This document shows positions 1 to 7,997 of a DNA stretch of 64,000 bases, one piece after another (positions within the stretch are counted from its first letter, which is position 1; each line of letters opens with the position of its first letter). Source of the DNA: Roseobacter sp. CCS2 (GTDB taxonomy: Bacteria; Pseudomonadota; Alphaproteobacteria; Rhodobacterales; Rhodobacteraceae); NCBI RefSeq assembly GCF_000169435.1, contig NZ_AAYB01000001.1, forward strand, positions 868,001-932,000. The letters are read 5' to 3'. The notes beneath the pieces were generated by a model. It made no database searches. It was not told where the DNA came from and saw only the letters and a program-made list of their open reading frames with translations. Both the position numbers and the translations under genes were made by a program.

Positions 1-676
1 GCACATGCAGATCAGTCACTGGGGCGCCCAGCTTGAAGACGACGCCTTGCTTCTTGAGCCAATCAGCCAAACCAATCGTGAACTTGTGAATGTCACCTGT
101 GCTGTCGCTTTCGGTCCAGAAACCACCAATGATATCACCACGAAGCGTAGGCTCTTTCGCCATCACCTCATCGACGGTCAATTCGTGCCGCTCCAAACCG
201 CCTTCGGCCAACAATCCGTTGACCATACGCGCATGCTTGAGGTCTTTTTCGGTTTTATAGAAATGCAGAATACCAGCAGGGCTGAAATCAAAATCAACGC
301 CTGATTTGTCAGCCATTTCGGCCAAACCAGCACGCGCGGCAACAGCCATTGCAGCGGTTTTGGTGGTGTTCGTCTTGTAACGCGGAATGTTCGCCAAAAA
401 TTCAGTCATCCAGCTGACTTTATGCCAACCCGGACGGGGGTTTACAGATAACGGGGCTTCGCCCTCAAACATCCATTTGATGCCTTTAAGGACGGTGGAC
501 CATTGGTTCCAGACTTCCGCGTTCGACGCGCTTAACTGACCGCCGTTGGCAAAACTGGTTTCCATCCCGGCATAACGCTGACGATCATAGACCGTCACGT
601 CAAAGCCACGAACCATCAGTGAATAAGCAGTGGTAACGCCGGTAATTCCGGCACCAAGTACAGCAACGCTAGGCAT
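1..676 (-). CDS. dadA: D-amino acid dehydrogenase-like FAD oxidoreductase (partial, 3' end off the window)
   Basis: The 225 visible codons match the DadA/glycine oxidase-like DAO family, which deaminates D-amino acids (or glycine/sarcosine in relatives) with FAD and passes electrons to the respiratory chain. The N-terminus has the dinucleotide-binding motif VAVLGAGITGVTTAY, and a METSFANGGQLSASNAE stretch typical of DadA follows at about residues 38-54. The start is set by AAGGAG eight bases upstream of the ATG. The leader carries a tandem glycine riboswitch, so expression probably responds to glycine. That suggests glycine or a glycine-yielding amine as the physiological substrate, which is inference. 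The C-terminal part lies beyond base 1. Confidence 0.85.
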   Translation of the reverse strand, partial: MPSVAVLGAGITGVTTAYSLMVRGFDVTVYDRQRYAGMETSFANGGQLSASNAEVWNQWSTVLKGIKWMFEGEAPLSVNPRPGWHKVSWMTEFLANIPRYKTNTTKTAAMAVAARAGLAEMADKSGVDFDFSPAGILHFYKTEKDLKHARMVNGLLAEGGLERHELTVDEVMAKEPTLRGDIIGGFWTESDSTGDIHKFTIGLADWLKKQGVVFKLGAPVTDLHV

Positions 677-699
677 GGTAAATCTCCTTACCAAATGCC

Positions 700-868
700 C
701 CCGCCGTCTGCTGTACCTGAGAGATTCGCCGGATTGGGCTTGCTCCTTCGGCGGACCATCTAAGGTCTCTCTTCGGCGTATTGCACCCCAACCGGTCCTT
801 CTGCCTGAGAGTGACCGGGGCGGTTGCTCCTTCGGCGACGGACTGAACCGGCTCTCCCGGTCAGCGTG
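700..868 (-). promoter_or_regulatory. tandem glycine riboswitch
   Basis: Read on the minus strand, the leader of the dadA-like gene contains two consecutive copies of the glycine aptamer core. Each begins near a GGGAGAG or AGAGAGAC element, has GCCGAAGGAGCAA in the middle and closes with CTCTCAGG. The first (5') copy is about 866-785 and the second about 778-701. The tandem arrangement is the classical cooperative glycine riboswitch. The distance from the second aptamer to the start codon is only about 25 bases and contains the ribosome binding site, so translational control or short-range readthrough control is plausible. Confidence 0.93.
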
Positions 869-963
869 TTTCCTATTGGAAACTCATAGACAGACTGCGC
901 CGTAAAGCAACAAGAATCTTATGCGCATTTCACCCACCTTCAAAACACTGAAAACCGTGTGAT

Positions 964-1401
964 TTAAGTCGCAAACCCACCGGTTTCGGCCATCCAGCGT
1001 CGTAAGCGTGCACCGTAAGGCGGCACGCGGTTTGGCAGATCAATAAACCTGTCCAAATCATACAGCGCCCAGCGCTGTCCTTCGTTGCCGAAGACGATAT
1101 CAGCAACCGACGTCGCAGGAAGCCGGGCCACAAAAAACGCAACCCATTTGCCCGCATTGTCATTGGCCGGAAACGCGCTTTCCCACACAATGGCGGATCG
1201 TGGCAAAACCAATCCCACTTCCTCTCTCGTCTCGCGGGCGACTGTGTCAAACGGACTTTCCCCGGGGTCACGTGCACCGCCGGGCAAATCCCAAAGATTG
1301 GGGTAGGGAATATGATCAAGGTTATCGCGCAGAATGCTGACAATCCGATCCCCCAGAAACAACGCCACCTTTGCCCCGTCATGCGGGCCAGACATCTGCA
1401 T
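964..1401 (-). CDS. NUDIX hydrolase
   Basis: This cytosolic pyrophosphohydrolase of unknown nucleotide substrate has a complete Nudix box at about residues 42-64 (G-x5-E-x7-RETREEVGL), including the REuxEE metal-binding core. At about 145 residues it is a single-domain member. An in-frame ATG exists at 1419, but AAAGGAG lies six bases before the ATG at 1401, so the shorter start is preferred. It is divergent from the polymerase IV gene, with fewer than 100 bases between them. MutT-like house-cleaning would fit a repair-gene neighbour, but the substrate cannot be read from sequence. Confidence 0.88.
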   Translation of the reverse strand: MQMSGPHDGAKVALFLGDRIVSILRDNLDHIPYPNLWDLPGGARDPGESPFDTVARETREEVGLVLPRSAIVWESAFPANDNAGKWVAFFVARLPATSVADIVFGNEGQRWALYDLDRFIDLPNRVPPYGARLRRWMAETGGFAT

Positions 1402-1493
1402 AGCCAGCTCCTTTACCATCGTCTTGGCCCAAAAACGCCCGCCAAGGACACCTGCCCGTTGTGTCTAAACGCAGCGGCCCATATCTTGGCACC

Positions 1494-2747
1494 ATGCCCG
1501 CCCTTTGCCGCGATTGCCTGACCACATTTGACGATGAACCCCGTTGTCCGCAATGCCGCAGCCCAAGGGTGACGCGGCACCCGGAATTATGCGACCTTAC
1601 CATCGCCCATATGGATTGCGATGCTTTCTATGCATCCGTCGAAAAGCGCGACAATCCTGAACTGGCGGACAAACCCGTCATCATCGGCGGCGGGCGGCGC
1701 GGGGTCGTCTCAACCGCCTGCTATGTTGCGCGGATCAAAGGCGTGAAATCAGCCATGCCGATGTTCAAAGCGCTGAAACTCTGCCCCGAGGCTGTGGTGG
1801 TTCGGCCTAATTTCGACGCCTATGTCGCAGCTTCAAAAGCGATCCGGGAAATGATGGATGAACTGACGCCGGTCGTTGAACCGCTTTCCTTGGATGAGGC
1901 GTTCATGGACCTTACAGGCACCGAACGCCTGCACCATGCGCCGCCTGCGGTGATGCTGGCGCGGTTGATCAAACGGATGAAAGATGAATTGGGCCTGACC
2001 GGATCAATCGGCCTGAGCCACAACAAATTCCTCGCCAAAGTCGCCTCTGACCTTGATAAACCACGCGGTTTTTCGATCATCGGGAAAGAGGAAACGACGG
2101 CCTTCCTGCGCCCCAAATCCGTGCGCTTGATCTGGGGCATAGGCCCTGCCGCACAAACCAGCCTCAACAACGCCGGAATCCGCACCTTTGACGATCTGCT
2201 GCGCTGGGACAGACGCGATCTGCATGATCGGTTTGGGGGAATGGGTGAGCGACTTTATAGTCTGGCACGCGGCGAAGATGGACGGCGGATATCGTCGCAC
2301 AGCCCGGTAAAGACACTGTCGAATGAAACAACATTTAACGAAGATACCGGCGACGTAGATATCCTTGATGGACACCTGTGGCGGATGGCTGAAAAGGTCA
2401 GCGCGCGGGCGAAAGCCAAGGATAAGGCGGGACGCGTTGTGACGCTGAAACTGAAAACATCGGATTTTAAACTGATCTCAAAACGCCAAAGCCTGCATCA
2501 CCCGACCCAGATTGCGGATACGGTCTATCGGACAGCAAGGGGTTTGTTCGATCAAGTCAGCGGGCGCGGACCATTTCGTCTGCTGGGCGTGGGCCTGTCA
2601 GAGATCACGTCAGACGCCGATGCAGACCGCGAAGGCGACCTGCTGGACCCCGGCGCGCAAAAGCGAGCGCAGGCGGAAAAGGCCGCCGACAAAATCCGCG
2701 AGCGGTTTGGCAAGGATGCCATTATCAAAGGGCGCGCACTGCGATGA
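1494..2747 (+). CDS. dinB: DNA polymerase IV (Y family) with N-terminal Cys4 cluster
   Basis: This is an error-prone translesion polymerase. The catalytic carboxylates are visible in AHMDCDAFYASVE (Asp41) and SLDEAFMDL (Asp134, Glu135), and the palm, fingers, thumb and little-finger regions follow to residue 417. Ahead of the polymerase domain sits a roughly 30-residue extension with cysteines at 5, 8, 18 and 21 (CRDC...CPQC) that looks like a zinc ribbon. An upstream in-frame GTG at 1461 would add 11 residues. The ATG is preferred because the Cys4 segment follows it directly, although no strong ribosome binding site is visible for either. No SOS box was recognised by eye. Confidence 0.9.
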   Translation: MPALCRDCLTTFDDEPRCPQCRSPRVTRHPELCDLTIAHMDCDAFYASVEKRDNPELADKPVIIGGGRRGVVSTACYVARIKGVKSAMPMFKALKLCPEAVVVRPNFDAYVAASKAIREMMDELTPVVEPLSLDEAFMDLTGTERLHHAPPAVMLARLIKRMKDELGLTGSIGLSHNKFLAKVASDLDKPRGFSIIGKEETTAFLRPKSVRLIWGIGPAAQTSLNNAGIRTFDDLLRWDRRDLHDRFGGMGERLYSLARGEDGRRISSHSPVKTLSNETTFNEDTGDVDILDGHLWRMAEKVSARAKAKDKAGRVVTLKLKTSDFKLISKRQSLHHPTQIADTVYRTARGLFDQVSGRGPFRLLGVGLSEITSDADADREGDLLDPGAQKRAQAEKAADKIRERFGKDAIIKGRALR

Positions 2748-3186
2748 AAAGTAAGGTGGGTCTCGACCCACCTTACATGCTGGACATACGGTTTTTCCAA
2801 TGGTCACAGGCAAAACAGGAAGACAGTGCTGAACATGGCTTTCACTCGCAGGCTTCGCTGCAAGCATCAAAACTGCGCCAACAATCGCGATAGGCTATTC
2901 TGACCAGCACCTAAATCAACTGAATGATCAAGACACCCCAATGATAGCGGTCGTCGGGCAATTCGACCTGGGCGATCAGCGGGCGCGGGGCTTATTGGCT
3001 GGGCTACGACGATATCGCATATATTGAACCGTCGCCGATGACTGCGTTTGAGGGGGACATAGCCGCCCGTATGAGTGCATGAATGCTAGCAGCCTTGTTG
3101 GCCGGAAAATTGATGATGTCATCCGCATCTTTGGCTACCTGCCGCATGGGACAGATGCAACGCGGCTCACACTTGGCAGATGATCC
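2748..3186. other. 439-base gene-free stretch with a hairpin repeat and possible coding remnants
   Basis: No intact gene is visible. The left end holds a perfect 11-bp hairpin (see the separate entry). Between about 2900 and 3186, short stretches read like protein in several frames but are broken by stops. Examples are YWLGYDDIAYIEPSP on the plus strand near 2993 and APRPLIAQVELPDD on the minus strand near 2975. A degraded gene is possible, but no family was recognised. Confidence 0.4.
2751..2776. repeat. REP-like perfect hairpin
   Basis: GTAAGGTGGGT and ACCCACCTTAC are perfectly complementary 11-base arms around a CTCG loop, directly after the dinB stop codon. There is no T-tract, so it is not a canonical intrinsic terminator. 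The compact palindromic form resembles the short dispersed hairpins of Rhodobacterales genomes. It may act as a bidirectional transcript end or mRNA stabiliser. Confidence 0.6.
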
Positions 3187-4050
3187 CTATTCTGCTGCGA
3201 CCTTTTGATCATCCGCCTGACCAATCTGCGCAATTTCAGCAATCACCCCCGTCAGAAGGGTCTTGAAAGCCGCAAAGTTGTCATTCGGCTCTAACGTGCG
3301 TTCGTTCATGTACAAGGCGCGATCAATCTCGACCTGAATGGCGTGCTGCTGGCGGGATGGGCGGCCATAATGCTGCGTGATAAAGGCACCGGCAAACGGC
3401 ATATTGCGCGCCACACGCAAACCCGCGCTGGCAAAAGCGGCCTCGACCCGTTCCACGATTGACCCAGCCGCAGTTGCGCCAAACCTGTCACCCAACACGA
3501 CATCAGGGCGTGCGCTACCGGGGGAACCTACGTTTTCCAGCGCCTCATGCGGCATTGAATGACAATCAATCAAAATAGCTTCGCCAAAGGCGTTATTGCT
3601 TTCGTCCAGAAGCGTCTGCAACTGGTCGTGATAGGGGCGCCAGTATTGGGCGATGCGCTGGTGGGCCTCGACCAAGGTCAGCTTGCCGCGATAGATTTGG
3701 CGTCCATTTGCAACAACGCGCGGGATGACACCCAAACCGCTGGCAACACGCGGGTTGTGCGCGCTGCGCCGCACCCCTTCAATCAAAGCAGAATCAAGCT
3801 CGTCGGCACCACGGTTCAGATCCAGATAAGCGCGTGGGGCAGTGGCGGTCAGCAGCGGGGCACCTTGTGTTGGTACAGTTGCGAACAGTTGATCGACATA
3901 AGCATCCTCTGACGACCGGATCTCGCTTGCATTCAGGACTGCGCGGCGCAAAAAGGCGTCAGGGTAATCGCGCCCACTGTGCGGAGAGGCAAAGACAACA
4001 CTTGTCGTGCGGGCCTTGGGGCGGGTCAGATTGTAAGCTGATTTTAGCAC
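3187..4050 (-). CDS. N-formylglutamate amidohydrolase family protein
   Basis: The 287-residue cytosolic hydrolase matches the FGase (HutG-like) family, zinc enzymes that release formate from N-formylglutamate in histidine degradation or act on related N-acyl amino acids. Recognisable blocks are VVFASPHSGRDYP at residues 18-30, the YLDLNRGADELD segment near residue 75 and ILIDCHSMP near residue 155, which supply the likely metal ligands and catalytic residues. No other hut gene is adjacent, so its role in histidine catabolism is not supported by context and the exact substrate is open. Confidence 0.85.
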   Translation of the reverse strand: MLKSAYNLTRPKARTTSVVFASPHSGRDYPDAFLRRAVLNASEIRSSEDAYVDQLFATVPTQGAPLLTATAPRAYLDLNRGADELDSALIEGVRRSAHNPRVASGLGVIPRVVANGRQIYRGKLTLVEAHQRIAQYWRPYHDQLQTLLDESNNAFGEAILIDCHSMPHEALENVGSPGSARPDVVLGDRFGATAAGSIVERVEAAFASAGLRVARNMPFAGAFITQHYGRPSRQQHAIQVEIDRALYMNERTLEPNDNFAAFKTLLTGVIAEIAQIGQADDQKVAAE

Positions 4051-4204
4051 GTTGTTCGTCCCTTCGTGCCAATAGATAGCGCGTTTTGGGAAAATACCAA
4101 AAGCCCTTGATCCCTTTGTCGACTCCTTTTATAGACCGCACGACTGACGCGGTTCGCCCCGCGTCCTATTTCGTTATGGGACGATGGTGACACGCAGATG
4201 ACAT

Positions 4205-4279
4205 GGATGATTAGCTCAGCGGTAGAGCACTTCGTTGACATCGAAGGGGTCACTGGTTCGATCCCAGTATCGTCCACCA
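4205..4279 (+). tRNA. tRNA-Val (GAC)
   Basis: The 75-base cloverleaf has acceptor arms GGATGAT/ATCGTCC (one G-T pair), a D-arm with TAGCTCAGCGGTAGAGC, anticodon stem CTTCG/CGAAG around loop TTGACAT (anticodon GAC), a GGTTCGATCCC T-arm and an encoded CCA end. It lies between the amidohydrolase gene and rpmJ. Confidence 0.97.
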
Positions 4280-4355
4280 TGAATTCACCGGGCCGCAAGG
4301 CCTGAACAGCAACCCCAAGGCGCAATCCGCGCGCCGCGACAGATAGGAAACGACC

Positions 4356-4481
4356 ATGAAGGTACGTAACTCCCTCCGCTCGCTCAAGCAGCGCCACCGC
4401 GATTGCCGCATCGTGCGCCGTAAGGGCCGCGTCTATGTGATCAACAAGACGCAACGCCGGTTCAAGGCCCGTCAGGGCTAA
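4356..4481 (+). CDS. rpmJ: 50S ribosomal protein L36 (bL36)
   Basis: This 41-residue basic protein reads [16 protein letters not shown] at its start and ends [16 protein letters not shown], the longer bL36 form found in many alphaproteobacteria. It lacks the four-Cys/His zinc set of the zinc-binding paralogue (only Cys17 is present). It binds 23S rRNA in the large subunit. AGGAAA precedes the start, and an intrinsic terminator follows within 30 bases, so it is transcribed as a short unit downstream of the tRNA gene. Confidence 0.96.
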   Translation: MKVRNSLRSLKQRHRDCRIVRRKGRVYVINKTQRRFKARQG

Positions 4482-4507
4482 CCTGAGCATAGCAGATTTG
4501 GAACAAG

Positions 4508-4537
4508 GGTCGTGCCGATGGCGCGGCCTTTTTTTTG
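4508..4537 (+). terminator. intrinsic terminator after rpmJ
   Basis: GGTCGTGCC and GGCGCGGCC pair over nine positions (with G-T pairs) around a short GATG loop and run straight into a run of eight T residues. Confidence 0.85.
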
Positions 4538-4625
4538 TTTGTGACTCACACAATGTGAGTGACCAAACGGAATAAAGCGCAAAGCTGACACGTAAGGCCG
4601 GTATAACCCGAAAGGAACCTGTCTT

Positions 4626-5327
4626 ATGTTCGCAAGAAACTGCATCTCACTTATTGCCCTAAGCCTTGTTACCGCCTGCGGTAATCATTCTGACGGCCCC
4701 GCCGATCCGGTGCCCCCGTCGATAAGTGCCGAAGTCACGCAGGCAGATGGCATTATCAGCGCCAATGATGCGTTAGTGGCGTTCGACACGACAACCGATA
4801 GCACCACGGTGTTCCTCTTTTTTGAAGGCACCAATCAGGCTGGGTTCTTTGGTTTTGAGCACGGACAACTTGAAGAAACGGGCGAGTATGCGGGGCTTGC
4901 CGTATTTGCACCCAGCTTCAGGGGGATCGAAGGACAGGTCCCTACTGCTGGCACCGGGACTTACGATGGAAGCTTCAGACTGGCGCATGTCACGGACATC
5001 TCGACGGGGTCAGATGGGACGCAGACCGCGGGCAATACGCAAAACGTCAGGGGTGACCTCAGCATCGAGATTAACTTTGACAATCTGGACTTTACCGGAG
5101 GGTCAAGCGACGGCAGTGGCCTGACCATGAACGGACAAATCACGAACGGCGGCCAAATGTCTGGGATCGCCAGTTTTGGCGGCACAGACGCTGTCTTGGG
5201 CGGGCTGGTCCTCGGCAATACGTCAGAGCAGGTCGATTCATCCGTTACCGGTGCATTCGCGGGAGGCACAGAGACAGAGTTATTAGTTGGTGGCTTCGGC
5301 GCCAGCGATCTCGTTGAAGACGGATAG
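4626..5327 (+). CDS. lipoprotein with transferrin-binding-protein-like beta barrel
   Basis: The 233-residue protein begins with a lipoprotein signal (LALSLVTACG region, Cys at about 19). The body is glycine-, threonine- and serine-rich beta structure ending in alternating strands such as GGLVLGNTSEQVDSSVTGAFAG and ELLVGGFGA. This pattern recalls the C-lobe barrel of the TbpB/HpuA-like surface lipoprotein superfamily. AAGGAACC precedes the ATG. No receptor, Slam or iron-uptake gene is adjacent, so the ligand is unknown and the family assignment rests only on the repeating strand pattern. Confidence 0.6.
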   Translation: MFARNCISLIALSLVTACGNHSDGPADPVPPSISAEVTQADGIISANDALVAFDTTTDSTTVFLFFEGTNQAGFFGFEHGQLEETGEYAGLAVFAPSFRGIEGQVPTAGTGTYDGSFRLAHVTDISTGSDGTQTAGNTQNVRGDLSIEINFDNLDFTGGSSDGSGLTMNGQITNGGQMSGIASFGGTDAVLGGLVLGNTSEQVDSSVTGAFAGGTETELLVGGFGASDLVEDG

Positions 5328-5369
5328 CGGCATGGGATTGACACTGCATTCACAAATGCCAAACGTCAG

Positions 5370-6563
5370 GTGATGATAACAAACGCACAACTGTTTTCCC
5401 CTTTGACGCTTCCTTGCGGTGTCACCCTCAAAAACCGCCTCGCAAAATCGGCAATGTCGGATTCACTGGGCGACGGCTGCGGCAACCCGACGTCGAAGCA
5501 AATCAGGCTTTATGAACGCTGGGCGGAAGGCGGTGCCGCGCTGAGTATCATTGGTGAAGTCCAAGGCGATCCGTATGCGGCAGAGAAACCCGGCAATCTG
5601 GTGCTGGGGCTGCAATCTGACGACAGTTTATTGCGGGAACTTACCCAGCGAGGAGCCCAGAATGGCGGCCTGCTGTTTGCGCAACTCGGCCACGCAGGCG
5701 CGATGACGCATCCCCCGATCGGCACGCCGAAGGGACCCAGCGCGCTGTCACTGCCCAGTTTGACCTGCGCGGCCCTGACAGCGGGCGAAATCCAACACTT
5801 GCCTGCGCAATTCGCCCGCACCGCGCTGCATGCAAAGACCGTTGGCTTTGGTGGTGTGCAAATCCATGCAGCCCATGGATTTTTGCTTAGTCAGTTTCTG
5901 TCACCGCTCTTTAACAAACGCACCGATGGCTATGGCGGCAGCCTGGCCAATCGCGCGCGTCTGCTGCTTGAGGTGATTGCAACCGTTTGCGATGCCGTGG
6001 GTCCCGCGTTTCCCGTCATCCTCAAATTGAACGCAACCGACCAATTGGATGGCGGCTTCACCGAAACCGACGCACTGGCCGTCATTGCCATGTTGGACAC
6101 ATCATCGCTCGACCTGATTGATATCAGTGGTGGGACCTACTTTCCTGGTGCCAAATCCGCATCCGATAGCACCGGCAACGGCCCTTACTTTGCAGCTTTT
6201 GCCAAAGCGGCGCGGGCGCAGACCACCATACCGTTAATGCTGACCGGCGGGATCAAGACGAAAGAACAGGCGGTCGCACTGCTGGAAACGGGTACTGCCG
6301 ACATGATCGGTCTGGCGCGGGCTTTTATTCTGGATCCCAGCCTGCCCACGACTTGGCACGATGGCGGCGCACCACCGCCCTTCCCGCGCTTTAGCAATCC
6401 GCCCGAAGGCGGAATAACCGCATGGTACACTCAGCAAATTGCGCGGATCGGGCAGGACACACCCATTGATTTGCACGCTGACCTAAATGAAGCCATTAGG
6501 GCCTACAACGCGCGCGATGACGCGCGAACGGCGCTTTGGAACGCTCATTTCAGCAAACCGTAG
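5370..6563 (+). CDS. NADH:flavin oxidoreductase, old yellow enzyme family
   Basis: This FMN-dependent TIM-barrel ene-reductase has 397 residues, a normal length. Typical blocks are the N-terminal LFSPLTLPCGVTLKNRLAKS, GGVQIHAAHGFLLSQFLSP with the substrate-binding histidine, and YGGSLANRARLLLEVI. The C-terminal phosphate-binding region is MLTGGIKTKEQAV followed by DMIGLARAFI. It reduces activated C=C bonds of an unidentified substrate. A second in-frame ATG one codon after the first is equally possible. It stands alone between two exported-protein genes. Confidence 0.88.
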   Translation: MMITNAQLFSPLTLPCGVTLKNRLAKSAMSDSLGDGCGNPTSKQIRLYERWAEGGAALSIIGEVQGDPYAAEKPGNLVLGLQSDDSLLRELTQRGAQNGGLLFAQLGHAGAMTHPPIGTPKGPSALSLPSLTCAALTAGEIQHLPAQFARTALHAKTVGFGGVQIHAAHGFLLSQFLSPLFNKRTDGYGGSLANRARLLLEVIATVCDAVGPAFPVILKLNATDQLDGGFTETDALAVIAMLDTSSLDLIDISGGTYFPGAKSASDSTGNGPYFAAFAKAARAQTTIPLMLTGGIKTKEQAVALLETGTADMIGLARAFILDPSLPTTWHDGGAPPPFPRFSNPPEGGITAWYTQQIARIGQDTPIDLHADLNEAIRAYNARDDARTALWNAHFSKP

Positions 6564-6680
6564 CGGACATAAAAAAGGTCCGGTTTTCAGGACTTTTCCC
6601 AATCCGCCCTAGCCAATCTTGTCACTGTCACGTTACCCTGCACCACAATAAATCATGTGCAACGACAAAGGATGTGCCCC

Positions 6681-7877
6681 ATGACCCGCTTCACCCTCAA
6701 AACAACCGCGATGGCAGCCCTGATGCTTAGCGCCGCTGCACCCGCCATTGCCCAAGACATTTGCGGCGGCTTTGGCAGCAATGGCCAATGGATCGGCGGC
6801 GATGAGGCCAGCTCTGACATTACAACTGCGGATGTGTACCGCGAACAGATGGCACTGGTTCTGGGCGGCAACGAATATGTATCGCTTTTTACCCTCAGCG
6901 CCCCCACAGACGTCCGGGTTGAGGCCGCAGGCCGTGGCTCTGGCGATCCGATCATTGACCTGCTCGATAGTACGGGTGGAATTATCCTGTCTGATGATGA
7001 TTCCGGCGGCAATGCTGCGTCTCGCGCTGAAACCACACTAGAGGCAGGCACCTACTGCATGTCCATGCGCAGCTATGACGGCGGCCCCATGACCGCCTTT
7101 GTGCGTATTGGCCGCCAAGAGCAAGAGCCATTGACTGATGGGATCGACACCAGTGGCGGCAGTGATCCCGCTGGCAGTTGTGAAAGTGCCACCCCTTACG
7201 GCGATCTTGGCACTAGCGTTTCGGCCTCTGTCAATGACACGCCTTACTGGAGCTTCACGCTTGATGGCCAGACACCCATTACTATTGTCGCTGAAAACGA
7301 ATCCGCTGATCCGGTCATCACGCTTTATGGACCGGGTGAGACTTATATCGATGAAAACGATGATTACGACGGGCTGAATTCGCGGCTCGATTTTATTGAT
7401 GGCTTGGCTGCGGGCACCTATTGTCTTGCGGTGACCTCTTTGAACGATGATAACATGCCGATCACCGTCAGCATCAGCGAATATGATGCCGAAGAGGCCC
7501 TGCGCGCCCTTTATGCCCGCGGTGAAGCTGCTCCACCTCTTGACGGCAGTATCCCCGTCACAGATCTGGGCGCACTGACGTCGCGTCTACGCCAAGACGT
7601 GTCAGCGACCGAGGATGTCACCTGGTTCAGTATCGATTTTGAAGACGCGGGCCTTCTTGTGGTTGAAGCGATTGCCAATGGCAACAGCGACCCGTGGCTT
7701 GTGGTCTATGATGATCTGGGCCGTCAGGTTGGGTTGAATGATGATTATGGCGATGGGCTGGATAGTCTGATTGCGGCCCGCCTACAGGCGGGGACCTACA
7801 TCATCGGTGTGCGCCAGTATGAAGGTGGGCAGGGCTTCATTCGGCTGCTGGCTGAACGCTATGTCCGCGCGCAATAA
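6681..7877 (+). CDS. secreted protein with three PPC-type beta-sandwich repeats
   Basis: A Sec signal peptide (TAMAALMLSAAAPAIAQD) is followed by three homologous segments of about 100-120 residues. Each has the pattern of bacterial pre-peptidase C-terminal domains: an aromatic-x-FTL/SIDF strand, DPxIxLLDS/VVYDDLG, a D-rich DDDSGGN, NDDYDGLNS or NDDYGDGLDS loop, and AGTYCMS, AGTYCLAV or AGTYIIGV. The acidic loops probably bind calcium. The start at MTRFTLK is chosen because AAAGGA lies ten bases upstream and the signal peptide begins there. No catalytic domain is attached, so it may be a structural or adhesion-like periplasmic or exported protein. Confidence 0.75.
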   Translation: MTRFTLKTTAMAALMLSAAAPAIAQDICGGFGSNGQWIGGDEASSDITTADVYREQMALVLGGNEYVSLFTLSAPTDVRVEAAGRGSGDPIIDLLDSTGGIILSDDDSGGNAASRAETTLEAGTYCMSMRSYDGGPMTAFVRIGRQEQEPLTDGIDTSGGSDPAGSCESATPYGDLGTSVSASVNDTPYWSFTLDGQTPITIVAENESADPVITLYGPGETYIDENDDYDGLNSRLDFIDGLAAGTYCLAVTSLNDDNMPITVSISEYDAEEALRALYARGEAAPPLDGSIPVTDLGALTSRLRQDVSATEDVTWFSIDFEDAGLLVVEAIANGNSDPWLVVYDDLGRQVGLNDDYGDGLDSLIAARLQAGTYIIGVRQYEGGQGFIRLLAERYVRAQ

Positions 7878-7899
7878 GCCACAATTGAAATGAATGATC

Positions 7900-7923
7900 G
7901 GGCGCTCTGGCAACAGAGCGCCC
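7900..7923. terminator. bidirectional hairpin terminator
   Basis: GGGCGCTCT and AGAGCGCCC form a perfect nine-base stem around GGCAAC, between two convergent genes. There is only a weak T-tract on either side. Confidence 0.6.
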
Positions 7924-7997
7924 GCTTTACGGATGGCAATGTCAGAGTGAAACGGGGCGGCCCATCCGGCATTCGCGCACCCCGTTCCTTTATCTTG

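Noticed and set aside
4044..4553. Minus-strand 169-codon open frame
   Set aside because: It runs antisense through the tRNA-Val gene and rpmJ, has no family signal, and is a typical artefact of that RNA/protein pair.
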